Source of the DNA: Jaltomata sinuosa
Taxonomy: Eukaryota > Streptophyta > Magnoliopsida > Solanales > Solanaceae
Direction: 5' to 3'
NCBI GenBank assembly: GCA_003996215.1
Contig: QJPP01001786.1
Location: forward strand, 62,001 to 126,000
DNA length: 64,000 nucleotides
Part shown: positions 47,028 to 58,706 of the stretch, in pieces
Numbering within the stretch: the stretch's first letter is position 1
Layout: every line of letters starts with the position of its first letter
Made by a program: the position numbers and the translations under genes
The notes under the pieces: generated by a model
What the model was told of the DNA's origin: nothing
The model's database searches: none
What the model saw: the letters and a program-made list of their open reading frames with translations, nothing else

Positions 47028-48133
47028 TCAAGTTGAAACTGAATCGGAACAAAATAGTTGAGGGTACTTGGCTTTCATGGCCGCTTCTGCTTCCCAAGTA
47101 GCTTTCTCAACTAGCTGATTTCTCCAAATGACCTTTACCGAAGCAACTTTTTTGTTTCTCAATCTTCGAATCTGATCATCAAGAATCTCCATGAGAACTC
47201 CCTCATAAGTTAGGCTATCCTTTACAATCACATTCTCCAAAGGAACAATCAAGGTCTGGTCACCAATACACTTCTTCAACAAGGAAATATGGAAAACCAG
47301 ATGAACCGCTTCTAAATCTGTTAGTAACTCCAACTCATAAGCAACACTACCAACTTTCCTCAGAATATGGTAGGGACCTACATATCAGGGACTAAGTTTC
47401 CCTTTCTTACCAAACCTCATCACACCCTTCATGGGTGAAACCTTCAGAAATACCCAATCATTAACCTCAAATTCTAACTCTCTCCTTTTCACATATGCAT
47501 ATGATTTATGTCGACCCTGAGTGGTCTTGAACCTCTCCCTAATGATTTGAACCTTCTTTATAGTCTTATGAACTGAATCTGGACCAATCAAAGATACCTC
47601 ACCTACCTCAAACCAACTAATAAGAGATCTACAACTCTGACCATAAAGTGCCTCATAAGGAGCCATCTAGATGCTAGAATGAAAACTGTTGTTGTAGGCA
47701 AATTTGATAAGAGGTAACTAATCATCCCAATTACCTTTGAAATCAATCACACAAGCTCTCAACATATCCTCCAAAGTTTGAATAGTATGCTCTGCCTGGA
47801 CATCCGTCTGTGGGTGAAAAGTTGTGCTAAGCTTCACCTGAGTACAAATACCTCTCTGAAACAATCTCCAAAACTGGATGTAAACTGAGTACCCCTATCT
47901 GAAATGATAGACAATGGAACACCATGCAATCTGAAAATCTCACGAATGTAGAGTCTGGCATAATCCTCTGCCGAATCTAAAGTCTTGACAGGCAAGAAGT
48001 GGGCTGATTTGGTCATCCTGTTGATAATCACCCAAATAGAATCATGTTGCTTACGAGTATGAGGCAAACCTGTAATGAAATCCATATTGATTGCTTCCCA
48101 CTTCCAAGTAAGAAGGTCAATATCTTGAGTCAT
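47028..48133 (-). pseudogene. Element C integrase core and chromodomain
   Basis: Frame 48133-47834 has WEAINMDFITGLP, TKSAHFLPVKT and HGVPLSIISDRGTQFTSSF (the integrase core with both catalytic Asp regions). Frame 47666-47385 has MAPYEALYGQSCRSLISWFEVGE and LKVSPMKGVMRFGKKGKLSP. Frame 47333-47028 ends in LRNKKVASVKVIWRNQLVEKATWEAEAAMKAKYPQLF, an intact-looking chromodomain. Frameshifts and stops separate these. The integrase would insert element cDNA and the chromodomain would bias it to heterochromatin. Confidence 0.85.
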
Positions 48134-48301
48134 ACCAGACGTTCACTGATGCTCTACCTTCACTTGTTCAAGGTCAATATCCCGTAGGTCATGGTATATC
48201 TTGGTGGCACCGGGGTGAATAGAATACCTAGAGCTATGAGCCTCTGTCAAGATCCGCTGTCTCAACTCTTCTATGTCAGGAACATACAATCGACCCTGAT
48301 A

Positions 48302-49749
48302 TCAAAGCACACCATCTCCCCCTTGGGAGAAAACCTCTACCCTTTGCTGATGGACTACACCCTTCAACTGGTGCAAAATCAGATCACTGTCCTTCTTTTC
48401 TTTCACTTTAGCTACCAAAGATGATTCAGAACCATTCTGAACAACAACACCACCTTCGGTCGAATCCATAAGGCGAACTCCTAGTCGATGAACATCCTTG
48501 GACAATTCCTTCTTTCCGTCCTCAACCAAAGACACACTACCCATGGACAACTTACTAAGTGCATTCGCCACAACATTGGCCTTACCCGGATGGTAAAACA
48601 CACTCATATCATAATCCTTAAGAAGTTCAAGCCATCTCTATTGACGAAGATTCAATTCCTTTTTAGTGAACACATACTGAAGACTCTTATGATTGGTGAG
48701 TACATCCACATGAACACTATATAAGTAGTGTCTCCAAATCATCAAAGCAAAAACCACGGACACTAATTCAAGATCATGAGTAGGGTAGTTCTTCTCATGA
48801 ATCTTAAGCTGTCTCAAAGAATAAGCAATCACCTTACCACGCTGCATTAACACACAACCCAAACCAATACTAGAAGCATCACAATACATCACAAAACCAT
48901 CTAGGCCCTCGGGTAGAGCCAACACTGGAGTTGTGGTCAATCTAGTCTTTAATTCTTGAAAGTTCTTCTCACAAAGATTAGAACAATGAAATTTTACATT
49001 TTTTTGTGTTAACCAAGTCAATGGGGCAGCAATAAAAGAAAACCCTTTCACAAATCTCCTGTAGTAACCAGCCAAACCAAAAAGCTCCTAATATCAGATG
49101 GGGAAGTGGGTGTAGGCCAATTCTTTACTGCCTCTATTTTTTGTGAATCCACTCGAATACCATCTCTAGTCACAATATGACCCAGAAAAGCAACAGACTG
49201 CATCTAAAACTCACACTTGCTAAACTTAGCAAATAACTGTCGGTCCTTGAGAGTTTGCAACACAACTATCAAGTGGCCCGCATGCTCCTCCTCACTCCGA
49301 GAATAGATAAGAATATTATCAATGAAACCAATCACAAATATATCCAAATACTGCTTGAACACACTATTCATCAAATCCATAAAAGCTGTAGGAGCATTTG
49401 TTAGTCCAAAAGATATAACCATAAATTCATAATAACCATACCAAGTTCTGAAGGTTATCTTTGGTATGTCACACTCTCAAATATGAAGTTGATGATAATC
49501 GGATCTAAGGTCGATCTTGGAAAAGTAAGTAGCACCCTGAAAATGATCGAACAAGTCATCAATCCTAGGAATGAGATAATTATTCTTGATTGTGACCTTG
49601 TTCAACTGATAGTAGTCGATACACATTCTTAAGGAACCATCTTTCTTTCGCACGAATAAAATTAGAGCACCCCATGGAGAGATGCTAGGCCGAATAAAAC
49701 CCTTATTAAGAAGGTCCTTCAACTGATCTTTTAATTCCATAAGCTCCAC
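48302..49749 (-). pseudogene. Element C reverse transcriptase and RNase H
   Basis: Frame 49749-49477 begins the RT (KDGSLRMCIDYYQLNKVTIKN, ATYFSKIDLRSDYHQ). Frame 49422-49204 has FGLTNAPTAFMDLMN and IGFIDNILIYS, where the catalytic FIDD is FIDN. Frame 49075-48638 is RNase H (YCDASSIGLGCVLMQ, HDLELVSVVFAL). Frame 48607-48302 is the RNase H-integrase linker (YHPGKANVVANALSKLSMG). The Asp to Asn change alone should abolish polymerase activity. Confidence 0.85.
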
Positions 49750-49890
49750 TTGAGCAATCCTATAGGGAGGAATAGAGATAGGATGCGTATCTAGAAGAAG
49801 ATCTATCCTAAAGTCGATCTCCTATTCGGGAGGGACTCTGGGTAAATCCTCGGTAAACACTTTAGGAAACTCAAGCATAACAAGAACTGA

Positions 49891-51323
49891 CTAGAGAGAT
49901 GGGGTCTCAGACTCCGTGTCCCTAAGCCAAACTATATGATAGACATAACCCTTAGAAATCATCTTCCTAGCCTTGAGATAAGATATGAAATGACCCTTTG
50001 AGGATAGAGGACTACCTTGCCACTCTAAGACAGGTTCATTTGGAAACTTAAAACTGATGACTCGGGTATGAAAATCAACTGAGGCATAACATGCATACAA
50101 ACAATCCATACCAAGAATAACATCAAAATCAGTCATCTCCAACTCTACTAGATCCACTGAAGTGACTCTATGAAGGACTGAGATAGGGAAATTTTGATAA
50201 TTTTTGTTGGCTAGGACTGTCTCATCAAAAGGAGTAGAAACACAAAAAGGTTCTAAGAGTTGATTAGGACAAATTTCAAACTTGCAAGCAATATAAGGGG
50301 TCACAAAAGATAAGGAAGCACTGGGATCCAATAAGGCATACACATCGAGAGAGAAGACTTTCAACGTACCAGTAACAATGTCCGGTGAACTCTCCTGGTC
50401 CTGGCGAGAGAACATGGCATAAAGGCAGTTTTGGCGCTGACCACCAGAACTAGAAGAAGTGCCCTGCTGGGCCGGTCGACCTCCTGGGGCTGCTGGGGAA
50501 GACTGAGTCCTACTACCTCCCTGTCCCTTGTTAGCTAAAGGGAAATCCTTAATCTTGTGTCCAACCTGACCACACCTAAAGCATCCACCTGAACCGGCTA
50601 AACACTCACCAAGGTTACTTCTACCATATTTGTTGCAAGAAGGGTAAGGAGTCCCCTTTGTAACTCTCACATGCCTGATCATGACGGGGACTGGGGGACT
50701 GAGTAGGATCACTAGCTAAAGAATGAACGAGTCCTAAAGACTTTTTCTAGAATGAAGAACGGTGTCCACCTCCGGACCTCTGATGGCTAAAATCCGAACT
50801 CTCAGATCTGACCCTCTTGTTCTCTCTTGCTATTTCCCTCAACTTATCTCCCTCAATCTGATGAGCATGAGTCATAAGTCTGGAAATATTCATGTCACCA
50901 ACAAGCATAGAAGACCTACACTCTTTCTTCACCAAATCTGACACTGCATAAATGAACTTACTCATCTGATCTTGCGAATAATCCACCATAGAAAGAGCAT
51001 ACCTAGAAAGCTTAGTAAACCTCAACCCATACTCACGAACTAACATAGATCCCTGCCTCAAATTCATGAACTCTTTGGCCTTAGCTTGCCTTAAATCCCT
51101 AGGGAAGAACAAATCAAAAAAGTCCTCTCAAAGCACTCCCAAGTCATAGGGACCACATCCCTAGCCCTAACATCCTTTCACTGAGTATACCAAATATGAG
51201 CTACATCCTTGAGCTGATAGAAAGATAGCTCAACACCCTCAATACCAACCACTTGCATCACATCTAAGATCTTCTTCACCTCATCCATGAAATTTTGCGG
51301 ATCCTCACCAACTTTTGAACCCC
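49891..51323 (-). pseudogene. Element C gag (3' portion) and protease
   Basis: Frame 51112-50747 is late gag (FFPRDLRQAKAKEFMNLRQGSM, LREIARENKR). Frame 50712-49891 carries the zinc knuckle CFRCGQVGHKIKDF, whose last Cys is Phe or Pro, and then an aspartic protease (ALLDPSASLSFVTPY, VILGMDCL). The usual protease motif is D-(S/P)-G-A-(S/T); the Gly is Ser here. Gag is cut at 51323 by element D and its start lies at 60912-61127. Confidence 0.8.
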
Positions 51324-52129
51324 AGAACTGTCATGACCCAGACCGCCATGAGTGGAACCCACCCAACCACCCACGGGTGAGCGAACTATTAACGACCCCA
51401 AACTTAACCATTCTAACAGCTCAAAACTAGAATGCAAGAAATAAACTAGCAATTCAAAACAGCCTAAATCTTTTATAAATAACCTGTGGAAAATCCCTCC
51501 CTAGAATCTGAAAGTCATCGTACCAAAACATTACAAATATCTAGAGTATGGGGATGCATCCCCAAAATAAGCAATAGTCTAAGAAAGAAACAAGTGGGCT
51601 ATAACCAATAAGAAAGAAACCAAGGCAGCTCGATCGAATAACTCACCCTTGATATCTTGAAGTTTTAGGCCTACAGGTGAGGTCGTGCATCAACCACTGG
51701 AAGATTTCCTGTACTCACAAAAGAAATGCAAGTGCAGTATCAGTACACAACCACCGTGTACTGGTAGGATCATTAGCCAGTTCTAAATAAACAGTATATG
51801 AACAATAGAAAAGTCAAGTAATAGTGCAGGAAACATGTAAACAAGCCAACAGGTACTTCTAAACTACAAGTCTCTTCCTAGATTGTTCCCACATGTAATC
51901 CACTTTCACAATAAACCATAATTATACTGCATTGCATATCCCAGACCCACCCTGGATCCCCTCTAGACAAAACCTAAGGTCAAACATATAACCCGATCTA
52001 CACCAAGACAAAACTCACAGATCAACATAACAACCCGTCCTCTCAAGGACCAAAATGCAATATCACAATTTATAAACACAAGCCCCTCCACTCATGGAAC
52101 CAAATCAAATGCACAATGCAATAAGTAAA

Positions 52130-52272
52130 CCCGTACCAGGCGTGGTACTGAGCAAACCAGTTAGCATTTTCCATACTAGGCGTGGTACCCGAGCCAACCG
52201 TTAGTATATCCTATGCCAGGTGTGTTACCCGAGCCAACCATTACTATACCCATACTAGGCGTGGTACCCGAG
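52130..52272. repeat. ~45 bp minisatellite within D left LTR
   Basis: 'taccaggcgtggtac' followed by 'gagcaaaccagttagcat'-like text repeats about four times. The right LTR has the matching set at 59529-59672, so the repeat predates the insertion. Confidence 0.75.
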
Positions 52273-53029
52273 CCAACCAAATGTCAAATAAATCCACAGT
52301 CACAAACAATGAACAATCAACACTTGTAAACCAACAAGAAATAACACCTAGTTCATTTCACAAGACTGAAAACAGGACTCTTAAACATTCCTAATCATCC
52401 CCTAAACTTGCAACACATACCATACTTAGACCAAAGTTTACAAACATACACAACATACAAGAATAAATAACCATCACCTACCTCGAATAATCAAGCTCTA
52501 CAGTGCCAGAGCTTTCCCCTTTTCAGGATCCCTTGCTTGTTCTTGGTCTAGAAACAAACACATAAACACTATAGTTAATTAACTGGCCTAAATTACCTGG
52601 ATTATACAAAATCCTAATCCCCAGGCCAAACCATGATCATCCCAACCCTTTACGGGCTTTCCTCCCATTAATTCACCTAAGATTATCATTTATACCTATA
52701 TATTTAGAGAATTTAAGCTTGGTGATCATTACCAATTAACTATAAACAATACCCAAGAACCCTAGCACCCTAGAATTCCCCTTTTTCCCCGTATTCTACA
52801 ATCCTAGGTTATCCCAAAACTTTCCCGAAGTCCACCCCTAGTAATTCTATAGCATAGGAAAGATATTACGGAGTTTGGGGAGTAGAATCCTTACCTTTAG
52901 GACAAAAAATGGTGAAAAACGGATGTAAATCGCCCAAAATTGCCCCCTTCTTCTCCCAAAATGTCTTGAAGAAAAATTGAACTACTTTGGGAAAGTTTCT
53001 GCATCAAAATCCATCATGCTCCAATATAG

Positions 53030-53170
53030 TAATCCACTCCGCTATAGCGGTACCACCGTAGCAGAGTCATCCGCTATGGCAGAGGCTGATCAACGTTGTC
53101 TTCCGCTGTAGTGGTATTTTCTCCGCTATGGCGGAGGTCGATGTGATGGAGTGTCAACTGTTATGGCAGT
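53030..53170. repeat. CCGCTATAGCGG motif cluster in D left LTR
   Basis: 'actccgctatagcggtacca', 'catccgctatggcagagg', 'ttccgctgtagtggtatt', 'tctccgctatggcggagg' and 'ctgttatggcag' are variants of one palindrome. It lies about 350-490 bases from the LTR 5' end in element orientation. Confidence 0.82.
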
Positions 53171-53535
53171 TTACATGGGACAGAAAGTCATAAAGTCCCC
53201 AAAATTGGTCCATTTTACAAGACACTTATTTTCCCGATATCCCAGAATAACTCCTTCACGTCAACCTCAATTCTGGGAGTTCTACTTACTCGAATTTGAT
53301 TCTGAAAGTTCCCCTGGACTCCATTATGTCTTAGCTAAATGGAAAACTAGCTCAAATCAAGACATTTAACCCAATCCTTACCCTGATTGCCCTAGACCAT
53401 ACCTCGCTTCAAAATTGGCCGAGACTAGCCTAGCCCAGAATTTCAAACTCCCAAACCCAGAGTTTTCTAACTCTAAGAATTGGCACGAGTGGTTCACCTT
53501 TGATGACGGACCATGTCATTACAACAGATACCGAT

Positions 53536-54775
53536 TTACCTATTGTTCATCCCCGAATGATCAAACTCAAAAGTACATAAAGTAAAGAGCAAAAAGAGTA
53601 GTACCTGTAACCTCAAACAGGTGAGGGTACTTGTCCCACATGTCCTTCTCGGTTTCCAAGTGGCTTTCTCAATCGGATGATTCTTCCATTGAACCTTTAC
53701 CATATTGATCACCTTTGTCCTCAATTTTCGGACATCCTAATCAAGAATCAAAACTGGTTCTTCTTTATAGCGAAGATCCTTATCAAACAACACCTCATCC
53801 CACTTGATGATATAGTCCCCATCCCCTTGGTATCGCTTCAGCGTGGATACATAGAATACCAGATTGACACCCGACAGACTGGGCGGTAGTGCTAATATGT
53901 ATTCCACTGGCCTTATGATCTCAAGAACTTCAAACGGTCCGATAAACCGAGGGCTAAGCTTTCCTTTTTTATCAAAACGCATAACTCCCTTCATTGGTGA
54001 CACTTTCAACAATACCTGCTCACCAATTTGAAATTCCATGTCCCTTACCTTACAATCTGCATATTCCTTCTACCTACTTTGGGCAGCTAGCAACTTGGTT
54101 TGAATGAATCTTACCTTTTCTTGTGCTTTTCTTACCAAGTCTACGCCCAAAGGCTTTACGTCACCTTCCTCAAACTACCCTATAGGTGACCTATGACTCC
54201 TCCTATATAGAGCCTTTAATGGTGCCATGTCGATATTGGAGTGGTAGATATTGTTGTATGAGAACTCACACAATGGTAGAAACTGGTCCCAATAACCCCC
54301 GAAGTCAATCACATATGCTCTCAACATGTCCTCCAATACCTGAATCGTCCTCTCCAACTGACCATCAGTCTGAGGATGGAAGACTGTACTAAAGGTGAGT
54401 TGAGTGCCCAACTCCTCATGCAACTTACCCCAAAACTTGGAGTTAAACTGTGTACCCCTGTCTGAAATAATGGACAGTGGCACCCCATGCAATCTCATAA
54501 CCTCTCTCACGTAGATCTTAGCCAATTGCTGCGAATTTTAATCCACTCTGACTGGAATAAAGTGAGATGACTTGGTTAGCCTGTCAACAATGACCCAAAT
54601 AGAGTCATACTTCCCCAATGTCTTAGGGAGACCCACCACAAAATCCATGGCTATTCGTTCCCACTTCTACTCTGGAATGGGCATTCTCTGAAATAGTCCT
54701 GCAAGCCTTTGGTGTTCATACTTGACCTGCTGGCAATTATAACGCTTGGACACAAAATCTGCTATGTCCTTTTTC
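53536..54775 (-). pseudogene. Element D integrase and chromodomain
   Basis: Frame 54525-54175 has HGVPLSIISDRGTQFNSKFW, GTQLTFSTVFHPQTDGQLERT and MAPLKALYRRSHRSPIG. Frame 54039-53737 has VLLKVSPMKGVMRFDKKGKLSPRFIGPFEVLE and HFYVSTLK-like text. Frame 53724-53536 carries the chromodomain start (VKVQWKNHPIEKATW), then a frameshift. Stops also interrupt the integrase N-terminus. Confidence 0.82.
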
Positions 54776-55199
54776 ATCCCAGCTACCAATAAAGTTGCCT
54801 CAAATTTTTGTACATCTTGGTTACACCCGGATGAATCGAATACCACAAACCATGAGCCTCTGCCAACACCTTCTGAATCATGTCATCAACCTGAGGAACA
54901 CAAACCCTTCCTCAGAAACTTAAAACCCCGTCAGCATCTAAAGTGGTATCCCCGGACTCTCCAGACACTACCTTGCTTCGTAGTTTGCTCAACTGCGAAT
55001 CCTGAAACTGCTTAGCCTGTATCTCTTCCATGAATGTGGATGTTACCTTAACACTGGCCAATACACCACCCTTTTCTGAGATACCAAAGTGTATGAATTT
55101 AGATTCTAAGGCTTAAATCTCCCTTGCCAATGGTCGTTTGGACACTCTCAAACAAGCCAGACTGTCCATGCTAAATGTCTTTTGGCTCAGTGCTTCTGC

Positions 55200-57002
55200 C
55201 ACCATATTAGCCTTACCCAGATGGTACTGAATGGTCACATCATGGTCTTTTAAGAAATCCATCCACCTTCTCTACCTCAGATTCAAATCTTACTGAGTAA
55301 AAACATGCTGCAGGCTGCTATGATCAGTGAACACCACACACTTGACACCATAGAGATAGTGTCTTCAAATCTTGAGTGCAAACACCACCGCTGCCAACTC
55401 TAAATCGTGAGTTGGATAGTTCCTCTCATGAACCTTCAACTGCCTAGAAGCATATGCTATCACATTCCTATCCTGCATCAACACAACACCCAAACTCGAA
55501 TGTGAAGCATCACAATAAATAATAAAGTCCTTACCTTCAACTGACAAAGACAAAATATGAGTCGTGGTCAGAAGAGTCTTGTGCTTTTGGAAGCTCTCCT
55601 CACACTTGTCGAACCACACAGATGGTACCTCCTTCTGAGTCATCCTTGTCAAGTGGGTAGAAATAGATGCAAAATCCTTGACGAACCTATGACAGTAGCG
55701 TACAAGTCCCACAAAACTTCTTACCTAAGTCACCGAGCTAGGCTGGACCCAACTCATGACTGCCTCAATCTTCTGGGGATCTACCATCACCCTATTTTCT
55801 GACACTGCATGCCCCAAGAATGCTACTAAAGTCAACCAGAACTCACACTTGGAGAACTTTGCATGAAGCCTTTGATGACTCAAAATGTCCAACACTATAC
55901 GGAGATGGTCAGCATGCTCCTCCTTACTCTTGGAGTAGATAAAAATATCATCAATAAAGACGATGACGAATGAATCCAAGTAAGATTCCAACATCCCTTT
56001 CATCAAACTCATGAATGCTACAGGTGCATTAGTCAACCCAAATGACATCACTAAGAACTCGTAATATCCATACCGAGTCCGAAAAGTAGTCTTAGGAATA
56101 TCCTCAGTCCTAATCTTTAACTGATGATATCCCAACCTCAAGTTTTCAAAAACACAAATGCACCCTGTAACTGGTCAAAAAGATCATCAATATGAGGTAA
56201 AGGGTACTTATTCTGGATGGTGACCTTGTTCAGTTGTCTATCTATACACATCCACATACTACCATCCTTCTTTTTCACAAACAAGACCAGAGCACCCCAA
56301 GGCGAAACACTGGGATGGATAAATCCCTTATCTAGGAGTTTCTAAAGCTTATACTGAAGCTCCCTTAACTCTGCTGAGGCCAAACGATCAGGAGGGATAG
56401 AAATTGGGCGAGTGCCTTCCAAGTCAATAAAGAATCGATATCCCTGTCCGGAGGCATACCAGGCAAATCCGCTGGAAATAACTCTCGAAACTCTGAAACA
56501 ACTAGAACTGACTCAATAGATAGGGACTCCACACTATCATCCCGAAGATGATCCAAAAAGGTAGACACCCCTTTCCCACTAGCTTTCTAGCCCGAACAAA
56601 TGATATCACCTTGATCGGCTTGGCCTTGTACACTCCTTACCACTCTAGCCTATCCTTACCTAGAATTTCTAGAGCCACATACTTAGTGTTACAATTTAAC
56701 ATAGCATGATAAGGGGATAACCAGGTCATGCCCAAAATGACATCAAAGTCTACCATATCCAGAATTACCAAGTCTACCCACGTATGCAACCTCACAAATA
56801 AAACATAACAATTACGATAAACATGAGTCACAATCATGGACTCTCCAAACGGGGTAGAAACATGGATAGGGGAATCAAAGATATCATATATCAAGTCCAG
56901 ACCCAAAGCAAAACTCACGGACACATAAGAATATGTAGATACTGCGTCAAATAGTATCGAAGCCATTCTATCACAGATAAGAATGATACATGTGAGCACC
57001 AT
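55200..57002 (-). pseudogene. Element D protease, reverse transcriptase and RNase H
   Basis: Frame 57002-56637 is protease-like (SILFDAVSTYSYVSVSFALG, VILGMTWLSPYHA), with AV in place of the PG after the catalytic Asp. Frame 56568-56365 is the pre-RT linker. Frame 56141-55725 is RT with LVMSFGLTNAPVAFMSLM and a preserved catalytic FVIVFIDDIFIYS. Frame 55712-55365 is RNase H (IIYCDASHSSLGVVLMQ, HDLELAAVVFAL). The RT active site is intact but stops and frameshifts separate the domains. Confidence 0.85.
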
Positions 57003-57099
57003 ATCTGATGCCTCAGCCTCGGTCCTCCCTAAAAATGCATAACACTGAGCTTGGTCATCAATCAGAGCTACTTCCTTGGCTGGCTACGCCACACCTCTG

Positions 57100-58488
57100 C
57101 CCGCGCCGCCATTTTCTTTATCTCCCCAACCTCCTTAAAAGTTACCTCGCCTATCCTATGGACGACCTCTGGCATAACCACCTCTACCTGCTGGGACCAC
57201 ATCCTTAGACTGCTGCTGAACCTGATTACCAGTCTGCCTGTAAGGGTACTCCCTCTTAAAGTAGACCATATCACCACAATGGAAACAACCACGATCAAGT
57301 GTAGGCCTGCTGGCAGATGTGTAGGAAGCTCCCTGGCCTCTAGGAGCTGAAAACTACTGATTAGCTCCCAGAAGACCGCCTATAGCAGCGGGCAAAGCTG
57401 ACTGAATAGGACGGGTGGAGTATACCTGCTGATTATGGCCCCTGGAGTATGAGCCACCATAATTCCCCTCATTCCGGGGTATCTTGGCTAACACTTTAGC
57501 CTGCTCCGCTTGCTTGACTCCCTCAAATTTCTTTACATAATCTGCCATTTCATTGAAGCCCTTCCCTGCCGAAGTCATGTGAACGGATAACACCTGCAAT
57601 TCAGTATTCAGAACCTTCACGAACAATCGAACCCTCTCCTCTTCTGAACCCAACAACTGAGTAGCAAAATGAGATAAAACATGGAATTTTGCCTCATAAG
57701 CAGAGACTGACAATGTTTCCTTGTTCCAAAGCCAAGAACTCAACCTTTTTCTGGTCCCTCAAAGTACAAGGTACGTACTTATCCAAGAAGAGAGCATGAA
57801 ACTCCTCCCAAGTCAATGGAGGCAAAACAGACGACAAACACTCCACATGAGATGTCCACAACTGCTTAGCATCACCTTGCAGCTCGAATGTGATGAACTC
57901 CACTCCATGTTGTCGCATGATACCCAGCTTGTGCAACCTTTCTTAGAAGTCCAAGATAAACTCATACGCATCTTCCCAATCAATACCCTAAAACATGGGA
58001 GGTTTCAGCTTGAGAAACTTGGTCAGCATCACATGTTAATTTCCTGTCATTACCGGGCCTAGCATTGGCCTCAAGAAATCACCTGTGCCCAAAGCTGCAT
58101 CCATCCTAGGAGCCATAGGGTCTACTGGCTGAGTGACCAGATCTTGATTTGCAACACCCGTGGGGGTGGCTCTGGCACCAACCAAACCACTCAAAATGTT
58201 CCAAGCCTGCTGAAATGCTTCGGGCATCATAGAGGTAAGGCCTGCACATCCAGCCAATTCTGCCTCCACTTGCATCCCATCATCCTCCATAATAACTTCC
58301 ACATCTTCGATAACCTGTTCCTGAGGTGGGGGAGGGGTTCCTTCTCACGCTCCTGCAGCAGCTGGAGCTTCACCCCTGGCGGGTGTGGCTCTACCTCGAC
58401 CTCTGCCCCTACCCCTGCCCCTAGCTCTGACAGCTGAATCTGCTACTGGGACCGCCACTCTAGCTCCATTGTTCCTGGTGTTAACCAT
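57100..58488 (-). pseudogene. Element D gag
   Basis: The likely start is the ATG at 58486-58488 (MVNTRNNGARVAV), followed by an Arg-Gly repeat tract. The same frame continues through stops to 57694 (WEEFHALFLDKYVP, LRDQKKVEFLALEQG), then a frameshift to 57743-57354 (ETLSVSAYEAKFHVLSHFA, KKFEGVKQAEQAKV). A zinc-knuckle remnant (CFHCGDMVYFKREYP) at about 57240-57290 has lost its His and last Cys. Confidence 0.8.
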
Positions 58489-58684
58489 CTGTAAACAGAA
58501 GAGTGAAAGAGTCAGATACCCATTTGTATCACCAGATACCAATTGGAATCAAGTTACAACATGAAGGAAGAAAGAAGAAATATTTTTCCTAAAGTACTAT
58601 AGCCTCCCATGGAGAAGTACAGACATCTCCGTACCATTTTGCAAGACTATACTAGACCTATTTTGGTACGATGAGATTTACAAA

Positions 58685-58702
58685 CCTAAGACTCTAATAC
58701 CA
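58685..58702 (-). other. Element D primer-binding site (tRNA-iMet type)
   Basis: Minus strand TGGTATTAGAGTCTTAGG sits just inside the LTR. The usual plant initiator-Met PBS begins TGGTATCAGAGC. Confidence 0.75.
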
Positions 58703-58706
58703 TCTT

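Larger units (their letters stand above)
51329..53523 (-). repeat. Element D left LTR (3' LTR in element orientation)
   Basis: 2195 bp, near-identical in order to 58707-60906. It includes a small tandem repeat near 52130-52270, four copies of a 'ataccaggcgtggtacccga'-like word about 45 bases apart, and the CCGCTATAGCGG cluster at 53030-53170. Confidence 0.92.
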
